Shown here one piece after another: positions 10,342 through 19,233 of a DNA stretch of 64,000 bases. This DNA comes from Pseudomonas sp. SCA2728.1_7 (GTDB taxonomy: Bacteria; Pseudomonadota; Gammaproteobacteria; Pseudomonadales; Pseudomonadaceae), in NCBI RefSeq assembly GCF_018138145.1, contig NZ_CP073104.1, positions 6,477,001 to 6,541,000 on the forward strand. Direction: 5' to 3'. Positions within the stretch are counted from its first letter, which is position 1. Each line of letters opens with the position of its first letter. The translations under genes and the position numbers were made by a program. The notes under the pieces are model-generated. The model worked only from the letters and a program-made list of their open reading frames with translations. It did not search any database and was not told the origin of the DNA.

Positions 10342-11202
10342 ATGAACCTGTTCCAGCTCCGCGCGTTCGACGCCGTGGCCCGTGAAGGCAGCTTCACCCG
10401 CGCCGCCGCGCGCTTGTTCATCAGCCAGCCGGCAGTTACCGGGCATATCAAGGCGTTGGAGGAGCACTACCAGATCACTCTGTTGCGGCGCACCGCGCGA
10501 CGGGTCGAACTGACCGAGGAGGGCACCAAACTCGCGGCGATCACCCGCGCGATGTTTGGTCTGGCGGAAGAGGCGCAGACAATGCTCGAGGCCAACCGGC
10601 AATTACTCACCGGACGGCTGGAAGTGGCGGCGGACGGGCCGCACATGGTCATGCCGATGTTGGCCAGCCTGCGTGCACGCTATCCGGGAATCACGGTGAA
10701 TCTGCGCTTGGGCAATGCTCAGGAAACTCTCGCGGCGTTGCTGTCGGAACACGCCGATGTGGCGGTGTTGACCGAAGTGGAGCCGCGCAAAGGCCTGCAT
10801 TTGCAAGCGTTGAGCGAATCAAGAATTTGCGCGTTGGTGCCGGCGGGGCACCCATGGGCGGTGCGTGCCGGGGAAGTGAAACTCAAGGAACTGGATCAGG
10901 TGATCATGGTGCTGCGTGAGCCGAGTTCGATCACCCGGCGTACGTTTGATCAGGCGTGCGCGCAGGCGTCGATCCATCCGCGCGTGCTGCTGGAACTCGA
11001 TAGCCGTGAGGCGGTGACCGAAGCCGTCGCGGCCGAGTTGGGTGTTGGTGTGGTGTCATCGGTTGAGGTCAGCCATGACCCGCGCGTGGTGGCGATTCCG
11101 ATTGTCGGGGCAGGGTTGGTCAATCGGCACATGATCGGCTGCATGGAACGGCGACGAGAGTTGCGCTTGATTCAGGCATTCTTCGGTCTTGCGCCAGTCT
11201 GA
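10342..11202 (+). CDS. LysR family regulator of the phnWX operon
   Basis: A 286-residue LysR-type regulator: N-terminal winged helix (FTRAAARLFISQPAVTGHIKALEE) and the periplasmic-binding-like effector domain. It is divergent from phnW, which makes it the likely 2-AEP-responsive activator; that role is inferred from position and from the known phnWX-LysR layout. The start overlaps no other gene and has a modest ribosome binding site (GAGAG). Confidence 0.88.
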   Translation: MNLFQLRAFDAVAREGSFTRAAARLFISQPAVTGHIKALEEHYQITLLRRTARRVELTEEGTKLAAITRAMFGLAEEAQTMLEANRQLLTGRLEVAADGPHMVMPMLASLRARYPGITVNLRLGNAQETLAALLSEHADVAVLTEVEPRKGLHLQALSESRICALVPAGHPWAVRAGEVKLKELDQVIMVLREPSSITRRTFDQACAQASIHPRVLLELDSREAVTEAVAAELGVGVVSSVEVSHDPRVVAIPIVGAGLVNRHMIGCMERRRELRLIQAFFGLAPV

Positions 11203-11218
11203 TACACCGTGGCGCTCC

Positions 11219-11286
11219 CTTCGCGAGCAGGCTCGCTCCCACAGGGGATATGCATTCCAAATGTGGGAGCGAGCCTGCTCGCGAAG
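11219..11286. repeat. REPIN, GC allele, tail-to-tail topology
   Basis: Here the CCCACAG ends face inward around a short spacer of the GCATTCCAAATG type, the opposite order to the head-to-head copies. Both arms are the GC allele. It lies between the stops of two convergent LysR genes. Confidence 0.9.
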
Positions 11287-11299
11287 GGGCCATCACGGT

Positions 11300-12172
11300 T
11301 CACACAAGACTCTGGCGAACCATATCGAGGAAGGTCGCCACCACCCGTCGATTGCTTTGCTCACGCAAACACACCAGCGTCTCCGTCAGCCGTCGTGTGC
11401 AGTCGACAATCGGCAACGCACACACCCGCGAATCCGCACCAAACTCCGCCGCCGAAACAACGCCGACACCAATCCCGACCACCACCGCCTCGCGTGCCGC
11501 TTCCCGTCCTTCCACTTGAATCGCCGGGCGAATGCGAAATCCGGCCCGGGCCATTTCCTCTTCCAGCGTCTGCCTTGTCACCGATCCGTGTTCACGCAGC
11601 ACCAGCGGCGTGTCATCCAGGTCTTCCAGGCAAATCGATTCACGCTCGGCCCACGGGTGATTGCGCGAAACGAACGCCACCATCGGATCGTTACGCAATG
11701 GAACACACAGCAAGCGCTCATCGCTGACATCGCGCCCGAGCAACGCCAGATCGGCCTGATAGTTGAACAGACGAAACAGTGATTCATCGGTGTTGCCGGT
11801 CTCGATCTTCACGCTGATCCCCGGATAACGCTCACAGAACCGCGCGATCTGCGGCAGCACGTGCACCGGCGCATCCACCGCGAGAATCAGGCTGCCGGTC
11901 TGCAAGGCCTGAGATTCCTGCAGCAACTCCTGCGCTTCGGCTTCAATCACAAACAGGCGCTGGGTGATCGCCAGCAAGCGCTCGCCCAAGTCGGTCAGGC
12001 GTACGGAACGTTTATTGCGGTGAAATAGCAACACGCCGAAACGCTCTTCGAGTTTGCGCACTTGGTCGGATATCGCCGGTTGCGTGAGAAAAAGGCGCTC
12101 GGCGGCTTTGGTGAAGCTTCCATGCACGGCCACGGCGTGGAAGGCTTTGAGTTGGGCGTGGGACACCGACAT
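11300..12172 (-). CDS. LysR family regulator, divergent from phosphonate transporter and oxidase
   Basis: 290 residues with a typical LysR helix-turn-helix (FTKAAERLFLTQPAISDQVRKLEE) and effector domain. AGGTGA precedes the ATG. It diverges from the OPA transporter gene across 281 bases, so it likely controls the transporter/FAD oxidase pair. Together with the preceding LysR gene it makes two related regulators, each facing one half of the phosphonate genes. Confidence 0.88.
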   Translation of the reverse strand: MSVSHAQLKAFHAVAVHGSFTKAAERLFLTQPAISDQVRKLEERFGVLLFHRNKRSVRLTDLGERLLAITQRLFVIEAEAQELLQESQALQTGSLILAVDAPVHVLPQIARFCERYPGISVKIETGNTDESLFRLFNYQADLALLGRDVSDERLLCVPLRNDPMVAFVSRNHPWAERESICLEDLDDTPLVLREHGSVTRQTLEEEMARAGFRIRPAIQVEGREAAREAVVVGIGVGVVSAAEFGADSRVCALPIVDCTRRLTETLVCLREQSNRRVVATFLDMVRQSLV

Positions 12173-12453
12173 GAAGTCACCTGATCGTTAAGTCAGTAAC
12201 AAGCTGAGCTTATGTGTGAAATACGATAAATCGATTTTATTTATTAAACAGTAATTGCTTTGATCGACTCACGCCATCGCTGACTGCCCGCTCGGGCAGC
12301 ACGGTGGCCATGAGCCTGAGCGTGCAACAACAGGACTCATCTGACCGGTATCGCCGTAGGGACGGGGTGATATCGCAGTGCTCAACAATAAAAACACAGG
12401 CGTTTTGCTTAACGATTCTGCCGGCACACTCACACCCTGAGGTCAGAACCACC
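12173..12453. promoter_or_regulatory. Divergent LysR/transporter control region
   Basis: This 281-base spacer holds an AT-rich near-palindrome around 12224-12240 (ATAAATCGATTTTAT), a plausible LysR box of the T-N11-A kind. GAGG at 12438 serves the transporter start. Nothing else is recognisable. A long in-frame extension of the transporter through this region is rejected because it lacks hydrophobic or conserved sequence. Confidence 0.4.
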
Positions 12454-13779
12454 ATGAATAAGCACATCGGCACCATTGCGCGTTGGCGCGTGCAGATTTT
12501 CGCGATTACCTGGCTGGCGTACGCCGCTTTCTACTTCACCCGCAAAGCCTTTTCGGTGGCCAAACTGGGCATCGCCGAAGACCCGACCTTCATGCTCGAC
12601 AAGATGGCCATGGCCAACCTCGATGCCATTTATCTGGCGGCTTATGCCCTCGGCCAGTTCACCTGGGGCATGCTCGCCGACCGCTTTGGCCCACGGGTCG
12701 TGGTGCTCGGTGGGTTGCTGATTTCCGCCGCAGCGGCGCTGGTGATGGGCAGTTACGCCACGTTGCCGATCTTCGCCACCTGCATGTTGATTCAGGGCTT
12801 GGCGCAGTCCACCGGCTGGTCGGGATTGTGCAAAAACCTCGGCAGTTTCTTCCCGTCCCAGCAGCGCGGGCGGGTGCTCGGCCTATGGAGTTCCTGCTAC
12901 GCCTTTGGTGGTCTGGTGGCGTCGCCATTTGCCGGCTGGTGGGCGTATACCTTGATGGGCACCTGGCACGCGGCGTTCATTTCCAGTGCGGTGGTGGTTG
13001 CCGTGGTCGCGGTGTTGTTCTTTATCTTCCAGCGCAACAAACCGGAAGACGTCGGCTTGCCGGCGGTCGAGCCGGAACCTGAATTGACGGCGGAAGAAAC
13101 CGAAGCCAACAGCAAGCTGAGTGTCTGGGAGCCGTTGAAGGAAATCCTGCGTAACCGCACGGTGCTGGTGCTGGGCCTGGCGTATTTCATGTTGAAACCG
13201 GCGCGTTACGCGATTCTGTTGTGGGGGCCGGTGATTGTTTTTGAGCAGATGCCGAGTGTCGGCAAGGTCGGCGCGGCGATCATTCCCACCTCGTTCGAAC
13301 TGGCCGGGTTGCTCGGGCCGATCCTGATTGGCCTGGCCTCGGACAAACTCTTCGGCGCCCGGCGCATGCCGGCCTGCGTGTTGAGCCTGTTGGCGCTGAC
13401 CGTGACGCTGGCGCTGTTCATGGGCGCGCTGCACACCGGCAGTGTCTTGCTGGTGGTCGCGTTGCTGTTCGTCATGGGCCTGACCCTGTACGGCCCGGAC
13501 TCAATGATCAGCGGTGCCGCCGCGATCGACTTCGGCAAAGCCAAGGCTGGCGCCACAGCGGCCGGTTTCGTCAACGGCTGCGGCTCGGTCGGCGCGGTGC
13601 TCGGTGGTTTGCTGCCGGGTTACTTCGACTCGGTGACGGTGTTTATCGTCTTCGCCGGTTGTGCGCTGTTCTCGGCGCTGGTGCTGATTCCGCACTGGAA
13701 CAGCCGCCCGGTCGGGGTGATGGAACCGCGTGCCTCGATCCCCAATTGCCCGCTGACGATCAAACCCCTGCGTTCCTGA
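12454..13779 (+). CDS. MFS transporter of the organophosphate:phosphate antiporter (OPA/GlpT-UhpT) type
   Basis: A 441-residue 12-helix transporter. The N-terminus (IARWRVQIFAITWLAYAAFYFTRKAF) matches the OPA signature of GlpT, UhpC and PgtP (WxxF...YAxFYxxRKxF). OPA proteins exchange organic phosphates or phosphonates for phosphate, which fits its place beside phnXW. It likely brings in 2-aminoethylphosphonate or an N-methylated or related phosphonate. It is followed after 72 bases by an FAD amine oxidase, probably in one operon. Confidence 0.88.
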   Translation: MNKHIGTIARWRVQIFAITWLAYAAFYFTRKAFSVAKLGIAEDPTFMLDKMAMANLDAIYLAAYALGQFTWGMLADRFGPRVVVLGGLLISAAAALVMGSYATLPIFATCMLIQGLAQSTGWSGLCKNLGSFFPSQQRGRVLGLWSSCYAFGGLVASPFAGWWAYTLMGTWHAAFISSAVVVAVVAVLFFIFQRNKPEDVGLPAVEPEPELTAEETEANSKLSVWEPLKEILRNRTVLVLGLAYFMLKPARYAILLWGPVIVFEQMPSVGKVGAAIIPTSFELAGLLGPILIGLASDKLFGARRMPACVLSLLALTVTLALFMGALHTGSVLLVVALLFVMGLTLYGPDSMISGAAAIDFGKAKAGATAAGFVNGCGSVGAVLGGLLPGYFDSVTVFIVFAGCALFSALVLIPHWNSRPVGVMEPRASIPNCPLTIKPLRS

Positions 13780-13851
13780 AACCCTTTGCCTCGCGGCCTG
13801 CTGCGACGCTCGTGGCAGGCTGTGTCGCGGCCATCTGACTGGAGAAACCCC

Positions 13852-15243
13852 ATGAGACCGTTTTGGCTGGAGCAGGCCTTGCAGGCCGATACGTCTGAAC
13901 CCTGCGCGCCGTTGCAGGGCGAGGTCCGCAGCGATGTGTGCATTGTTGGCGGCGGTTACACCGGGTTGTGGACGGCAATCATGCTCAAGCAGCAGAACCC
14001 CGAACTCGATGTGTTGCTGATCGAAGCGGACATCTGCGGCGCCGGCGCCAGTGGGCGCAATGGCGGATGTGCGCTGTCGTGGTCGGCAAAATATTTCACC
14101 CTTGAACGTCTGTTTGGCGTCGAGGAAGCGGTACGTCTGGTCAAGGAATCGGAGCGCAGCATCCATGCGATCGGTGAGTTCTGCGAGCAGTACGGCGTCG
14201 ATGCCGATTATCGCCTCGACGGCACGCTGTACACCGCGACCAACCGCGCACAAGTCGGCTCGACCGATGCGGTGATCGTCGCACTGGAGCGCAACGGCAT
14301 CAACTCGTTCACCCAGCGCCCGCTGGCCGATGTGCAGCGCATGGCCGGTTCGAGCAAGCATCTGGAAGGCTGGTTCTCGCCGGCAGCGGCGAGTGTGCAG
14401 CCGGGCAAACTGGTGCGTGGCTTGCGTCGGGTAGCGTTGCAGTTGGGTGTGAAGATTCACGAAAACACGGCAATGACCGGGCTGGAAGAAGGACGCCCGG
14501 CACGCTTGCAGACGCCGAATGGCACGGTGATCGCCGATCGCGTGGTGCTGGCAATGAACGCATGGATGGCCCGTGCTTTTCCGCAGTTCGAACGCAGCGT
14601 GGCGATTGTCTCCAGCGACATGCTGATCACCGAACCGCGCCCGGAGCTGTTGCAGGAGATCGGTTTGACCAGCGGGGTCACCGTGCTCGATTCGCGGATT
14701 TTCGTGCACTACTACCACAACACCCCGGACGGCCGGATCATGCTCGGCAAGGGCGGCAACACCTTCGCGTTTGGCGGGCGGATGCTGCCGGTGTTCGATC
14801 AGCCATCGCCTTATGCCGGCCTGCTGAAAAACAGTCTTGCGGACTTCTTTCCGGCGTTTGCCGATGTGAAAGTCGATGCCACCTGGAACGGCCCCTCCGA
14901 TCGCTCGGTCACTGGCTTGCCGTTCTTTGGCCAGATGAGCAGCGCCGGCAATGTGTTTTACGGTTTCGGCTATTCGGGCAGCGGCGTCGGCCCGTGCCAC
15001 ATGGGCGGGCAGATTCTCGCTTCACTGGTGCAAGGCCTGGACAACCCGTGGACGCGCTCGCCGCTGGTCAACGGGCCGCTGGGTTATTTCCCGCCGGAGC
15101 CGATCCGCTACCTCGGTTCACTGATGGTGCGCAACGCTATCCGCCGCAAGGAGCGCGCCGAGGATCATGGGCGACGACCTCGGCATCTCGACGTGCGCCT
15201 GGCCAAATTCGCCGCCGCGGCAGGTAAGGCCGACAAAGCCTGA
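13852..15243 (+). CDS. FAD-dependent amine oxidase/dehydrogenase (DAO family), probable aminophosphonate oxidase
   Basis: 463 residues with the Rossmann motif IVGGGYTGLWTA near the start, GASGRNGGCAL and the C-terminal GYSGSGVG motif of DAO-family flavoenzymes related to PuuB. Flavoenzymes of this family in phosphonate clusters (PbfD/PbfC-type) oxidise N-methyl-2-aminoethylphosphonate or 2-AEP-like amines to phosphonoacetaldehyde, the PhnX substrate. Its pairing with an OPA transporter and closeness to phnXW supports such a role; this is inference. GGAG precedes the ATG, and the longer open frame is not used. Confidence 0.85.
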   Translation: MRPFWLEQALQADTSEPCAPLQGEVRSDVCIVGGGYTGLWTAIMLKQQNPELDVLLIEADICGAGASGRNGGCALSWSAKYFTLERLFGVEEAVRLVKESERSIHAIGEFCEQYGVDADYRLDGTLYTATNRAQVGSTDAVIVALERNGINSFTQRPLADVQRMAGSSKHLEGWFSPAAASVQPGKLVRGLRRVALQLGVKIHENTAMTGLEEGRPARLQTPNGTVIADRVVLAMNAWMARAFPQFERSVAIVSSDMLITEPRPELLQEIGLTSGVTVLDSRIFVHYYHNTPDGRIMLGKGGNTFAFGGRMLPVFDQPSPYAGLLKNSLADFFPAFADVKVDATWNGPSDRSVTGLPFFGQMSSAGNVFYGFGYSGSGVGPCHMGGQILASLVQGLDNPWTRSPLVNGPLGYFPPEPIRYLGSLMVRNAIRRKERAEDHGRRPRHLDVRLAKFAAAAGKADKA

Positions 15244-15269
15244 GCGCTTTTTGCTGATGTACAAAGGGA

Positions 15270-16667
15270 TCAGCGGGCGTCGCTGTTGAGCAGCCAGTCG
15301 AGCAACAAGCTGCTATCGCGTGCAGGCGGTGGTTCGCGAGGCGTGGGGTTGCGCGAGTTGCCCAGACACAGGATCGGTCGATCCGGGTCGCTGTCGAGGA
15401 AACTCACCCACACTTCGCTGCCGGCGCAGGGCAGTTCATCCAGTGCGATTCGACCATTGGCTCGCGTCATGGCGATGGGTAACCAGATCGCGTCGTCATC
15501 AAGTGTTTGCGAGTGTTCCGAAGGCCACAGCCTGACGGCGACTCGACCCTGCTCATCGAGTTGTGCCGGTTGCCCGGCAGGCCCGAACACCTGCGCCAGG
15601 TGATATCCGGCAATGCCGGGGCGGGTTTGTCTAAGCGCGGGACGAAAATCGGTTGACCAGGGCTGGGCAGTGAAATCGTTGTGGTAGCGGTGCAGGGCAG
15701 GGTTCGGGTCAAGAATCGACGGATGCTCGCCGTGATGGCGGATCGACGTGAGCCGCCATTGTTCGTTGAAGTGGCTGATCGGATGCGCCGACACTTGCAG
15801 CAGATGGCCACTGAGCAAACCGACCCGATCACTGCGGCCATTGATCGTGCGGTGCTGGCAGCGTTGCCGTTCCAAATGCCGACGGCTGCGTTGTTCGTGG
15901 TGACGTTGCTCGAGAGAAGGTATTGGCGGCAGGGGATTTACCGTGATGTGGTTGGCGGCATCGACGCTGATCGCCTGTTGCCCTCGATTACGCACGGCAT
16001 GCAGCGTGGCGATGGGGGCTGCGTGGTGATGCTGGTACAGCGCACTGACGCTGGGTGAGGGCGTTTGTTCGCCGGCCTTGAACGCAAGCAGCACCGGCAC
16101 TTGTGGCAGGCTCAGGCTGTCATCGGCAAACACGACAACGTGGCCGTCCATTCGGTGTTCGAAGTGATAGTGGATGCCTTCCTCCTCGCAAAGCCTGTGC
16201 AGCAGCGCCAGATCACTTTCTTCGTACTGAATGCAAAACGGCCGGATCGGGTATTGCCCGACGCTCATTTCAATCCGGTAGCTATCAACGGGCAGGGCAT
16301 TTCCCTTGAGCAATTGCTGGAGAATCTGCGGCACGCTCCGTTGCACGAAGACCCGCCGTTTGCTCGGCTGGGCCAACTGTTGCAGGCGCGGCACGACAGT
16401 CAGTCGATAGCCGATCCGATGCGTGCCGCGATGTTCGCAACGGGCACTGTCGATCATGCCGTGCACCCCATGCTGGTCATCCAGGCGCAGGTAGGCTGGT
16501 TGGTGCAGGAAGGTGCCCGGCGCCACGGCGGGGGCCAGACCGATCAGTTCGATGTCGAAACGGAAGGGCTGGTTGAGCGCTTCCTCACCGTGGAAACGCA
16601 CCACCGGCAGGCACAGGCCGCTGTCGGTCAGGGTCAGGGTAAAAGGACTTTCCTTGTCATTGAGCAT
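15270..16667 (-). CDS. Short orphan VgrG-like type VI secretion tip protein
   Basis: 465 residues covering the VgrG gp27-like domain (FRFDIELIGL; YEESDLALLHRLCEEEGIHYHFEH) and the gp5 OB-fold (QVFGPAGQP, DEQGRVAVRLWPSE, WLPIAM, SEVWVSFLDSDPDRPI). The long beta-helix spike and any C-terminal effector domain of full VgrG proteins (usually 600-plus residues) are absent; the end is a short Pro-rich tail. No other type VI gene or effector lies nearby. It may be a functional trimmed tip or a relic; the reading frame is intact. The start has a weak ribosome binding site. Confidence 0.82.
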   Translation of the reverse strand: MLNDKESPFTLTLTDSGLCLPVVRFHGEEALNQPFRFDIELIGLAPAVAPGTFLHQPAYLRLDDQHGVHGMIDSARCEHRGTHRIGYRLTVVPRLQQLAQPSKRRVFVQRSVPQILQQLLKGNALPVDSYRIEMSVGQYPIRPFCIQYEESDLALLHRLCEEEGIHYHFEHRMDGHVVVFADDSLSLPQVPVLLAFKAGEQTPSPSVSALYQHHHAAPIATLHAVRNRGQQAISVDAANHITVNPLPPIPSLEQRHHEQRSRRHLERQRCQHRTINGRSDRVGLLSGHLLQVSAHPISHFNEQWRLTSIRHHGEHPSILDPNPALHRYHNDFTAQPWSTDFRPALRQTRPGIAGYHLAQVFGPAGQPAQLDEQGRVAVRLWPSEHSQTLDDDAIWLPIAMTRANGRIALDELPCAGSEVWVSFLDSDPDRPILCLGNSRNPTPREPPPARDSSLLLDWLLNSDAR

Positions 16668-16888
16668 TCGAACAGGCTCTGTCAGGCAATACGGGCCTGA
16701 GAGGGTACGAAACCACAGCGCTGAATGGTCATGTCAAAGGTGTTTTTCAGAATCCCCCTACAAGCACTGGTGAAAATGTCGATTCTGCATTGTGTTTTTT
16801 TGGTCGATTGCCGACTTTAGGCCGTATAAACTTGGCGCCACGCGTCGGCCAATAGATGTCTCGGCGCCACAGATCAAGAGAGTGAGTA

Positions 16889-17593
16889 ATGGGCGCACAG
16901 TGGAAGGTTAAACACAAAGAAGCGGCAGCCAACGCCAAGGGCAAGATCTTCGGCAAACTGGTGAAGGAAATCACCATCGCTGCCCGCAACGGTGCCGATA
17001 CCACCACCAACGCACACCTGCGTCTGGTGGTCGAACAGGCCAAGAAAGCCTCGATGCCAAAAGAAACCCTGGATCGCGCGATCAAGAAAGGCGCCGGTCT
17101 GCTGGGTGAAACCGTGCAATACCATCGCGTGACCTACGAAGGGTTCGCCCCGCACCAGGTGCCGCTGATCGTCGAGTGCGTGACCGACAACATCAACCGT
17201 ACCGTCGCCGAAATCCGCGTGGCGTTCCGTAAAGGCCAACTGGGTGCCTCCGGCTCCGTGGCTTGGGACTTCAACCACGTCGGCATGATCGAAGCTTCGC
17301 CGGACACCCCGGACGCCGATGCGGAAATGGCCGCCATCGAAGCCGGTGCTCAGGATTTCGAGCCGGGCGAAGACGGCGCAACGCTGTTCCTGACTGACCC
17401 TACCGATCTGGATGCGGTGCAGAAAGCGCTGCCAGAGCAAGGTTTCACCGTGTTGTCGGCCAAGCTCGGCTACCAGCCGAAAAACCCGGTCAGCGGTTTG
17501 AGCGACGAGCAAATGGCTGAGGTTGAAGCGTTCCTCGAAGGCCTCGATAACCATGATGACGTGCAAGACATGTTTGTCGGCCTGGCGGGCTGA
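16889..17593 (+). CDS. yebC: YebC/PmpR family protein
   Basis: A 234-residue member of the YebC family ([63 protein letters not shown]). Family members act as DNA-binding regulators (PmpR in P. aeruginosa represses quinolone signalling) or help ribosomes through polyproline stretches. This is the paralogue whose N-terminus is [10 protein letters not shown], not the ruv-linked copy (MAGHSKWANIK). It is monocistronic and followed by a REPIN. Confidence 0.92.
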   Translation: MGAQWKVKHKEAAANAKGKIFGKLVKEITIAARNGADTTTNAHLRLVVEQAKKASMPKETLDRAIKKGAGLLGETVQYHRVTYEGFAPHQVPLIVECVTDNINRTVAEIRVAFRKGQLGASGSVAWDFNHVGMIEASPDTPDADAEMAAIEAGAQDFEPGEDGATLFLTDPTDLDAVQKALPEQGFTVLSAKLGYQPKNPVSGLSDEQMAEVEAFLEGLDNHDDVQDMFVGLAG

Positions 17594-17614
17594 TCGACCG
17601 CGTCAGTGATGGCC

Positions 17615-17692
17615 TCATCGCTAGCAGGCTAGCTCCCACAGGGGATTTGTGAACGCCACAGATCCAGTGTGGGAGTGAGCCTGCTCGCGATT
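17615..17692. repeat. REPIN, hybrid and partly decayed, tail-to-tail
   Basis: The left arm reads ATCGCTAGCAGGCTAGCTCC with two changed bases (CTAG for CGAG), the right arm TGTGGGAGTGAGCCTGCTCG. The arms mix the GC and TA alleles, unlike most copies in the window. It lies between convergent yebC and the kinase gene. Confidence 0.8.
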
Positions 17693-17705
17693 GACCGCGC
17701 AGCGG

Positions 17706-19019
17706 TCACAGATTCTCAAGCTGCCGCATGACCTCAGCAAACCCCGGCCGCGCCAGCACCTCCGCCTGACAGCAACGCCGCTCCAGCTCCTCAAGCACCG
17801 CACGCCGCTCATCACTCAACCCCGAGTCGATGCGCGCCAGCAATTCCCCCAACAAAATCCCGAACGCACGCACTTCGATGCGTTGCAACGCGCGCGTTTG
17901 CGCCGTGTCGGCAATAGCGTGGAACGACGCCCCGCCAAAATCCCCGAGCAGGCAATCGCCGCGCGCGTTCAACAAAATGTTGTGCCCGTAGAGATCGCCG
18001 TGGGTGATGCCTTGCTGATGCAGATGCTCCGCTGCGGAGGCGATGCCTCTGGCAATGTTCAGCGCCACCTCGGCAGTGAACCGGCAATCATCGGCGTACA
18101 CATCGCGTGAGCAGGACGCCAGGCTTGGCAGGTCGGCGAGGTTATGGAAGGACGGATCGATCAGTTGCATCACCAGTCCCTGTTGGCCGTCGGGATGGCC
18201 ACTGATGCGCCCCTCGATGCGGATCAGATTGGGATGCAGGCCGGCGGTGATACAGGCATTCATTTCGTGCAGCGGCGAGCCATCGCTGGTCATTTCACCT
18301 TTGTACAACTTCACCGCAACCGACGTCACTGAGCCATCGTCGCGTTGCCAGCTCGCCCGGGAAATCACTCCCGAGGCACCTTCACCCAACCGCTGTTCCA
18401 GACGCAGTGCCGACCAAAGGATTTGCGGCGTCGCCTCCAGCGCGGCGGCGTCTGCCTCGGTTTCCAGCGGGTTACCGGCGTAGGCCAGCCAGGTCAGGCT
18501 CGGCAGCGCGAGCAGCCATTGCGGCAGTTCGGTCAGGCGGTTGGCGGAAATGCGCAGCAACTCAAGCCGATGGCAGTTGCTCAGTGAAGGCGGCAGCGCT
18601 TGCAGACGATTGCCGGACAGCATGAGCTTTTGCAGGGCCGGGCGCTCACCGAGTTCGCTCGGCAGGCTTTCGATGCAGTTGTCGGTCAGGATAAGCCAGC
18701 GCAGTTGTGGCGGCAGGGCTTGAGCGGGGACGTTGACGATGCGATTGGCTCTGAAGCCGACCATCGTCAGCGCCGCGCATTGGCCGAGACAGGCCGGCAG
18801 TTCGGTGAATGGGTTGTCGGAGCAGAACAGCACGCGCAGACGCGTCAGACGATGCAGGTCATCCGGCAGGCTGCTCAGGGCATTGCCGCTGAGATTGAGA
18901 ATTTCCAGAGTGTCGGCCAGCTCGAAAATCTCGACCGGGAACTCGGTCAGTCCGCAAGACAGATCCAGCCGCGTGATGCCCGACAACTCGCCGGCGCGCA
19001 ATTGAGCAAGGGTGTGCAT
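17706..19019 (-). CDS. Leucine-rich-repeat protein with a C-terminal eukaryotic-like protein kinase domain
   Basis: 437 residues. About residues 14-185 are seven or so bacterial LRRs (LxxLxLxxNxLxxLPxxL). Residues 205-437 are a compact kinase: glycine loop LGEGASG (211-217), lysine K237 in VAVKLYK, catalytic loop HGDLYGHN (D342, N347; HGD replaces HRD) and DFG (360-362). The activation segment is very short with no clear APE, and helix F is EVRAFG rather than DVWSFG. No signal peptide or membrane segment, so it is cytoplasmic. The LRR-kinase fusion suggests a sensing or interaction role. The target is unknown. Confidence 0.85.
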   Translation of the reverse strand: MHTLAQLRAGELSGITRLDLSCGLTEFPVEIFELADTLEILNLSGNALSSLPDDLHRLTRLRVLFCSDNPFTELPACLGQCAALTMVGFRANRIVNVPAQALPPQLRWLILTDNCIESLPSELGERPALQKLMLSGNRLQALPPSLSNCHRLELLRISANRLTELPQWLLALPSLTWLAYAGNPLETEADAAALEATPQILWSALRLEQRLGEGASGVISRASWQRDDGSVTSVAVKLYKGEMTSDGSPLHEMNACITAGLHPNLIRIEGRISGHPDGQQGLVMQLIDPSFHNLADLPSLASCSRDVYADDCRFTAEVALNIARGIASAAEHLHQQGITHGDLYGHNILLNARGDCLLGDFGGASFHAIADTAQTRALQRIEVRAFGILLGELLARIDSGLSDERRAVLEELERRCCQAEVLARPGFAEVMRQLENL

Positions 19020-19133
19020 GTTGGGGTTCGCTAATGATCAGTGGAGCGACGCTGAGGCGCTGGGAATGGGCGACATGATAACGGCAATACCCGGATTTGA
19101 AATTGGGTAGGTGGCGAAACTTCAGCTGCCTTT

Positions 19134-19222
19134 TGTGGGAGCGAGCCTGCTCGCGAAGGCGGAGTGTCAGCCGCTGATATGTGACTGACACCGCGCCTTC
19201 GCGAGCAGGCTCGCTCCCACAG
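19134..19222. repeat. REPIN, GC allele, head-to-head
   Basis: Arms TGTGGGAGCGAGCCTGCTCG and its complement, with the usual TGTCAG/CTGACAC spacer symmetry. It lies between the kinase gene start and the ATPase gene stop. Confidence 0.9.
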
Positions 19223-19233
19223 GGTCAGTGTGC

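Noticed and set aside
13501..15000. 499-codon open frame antisense to the transporter and FAD oxidase
   Set aside because: Both sense genes are clear family members; the antisense frame is rich in Arg, His and Gln as shadows are.
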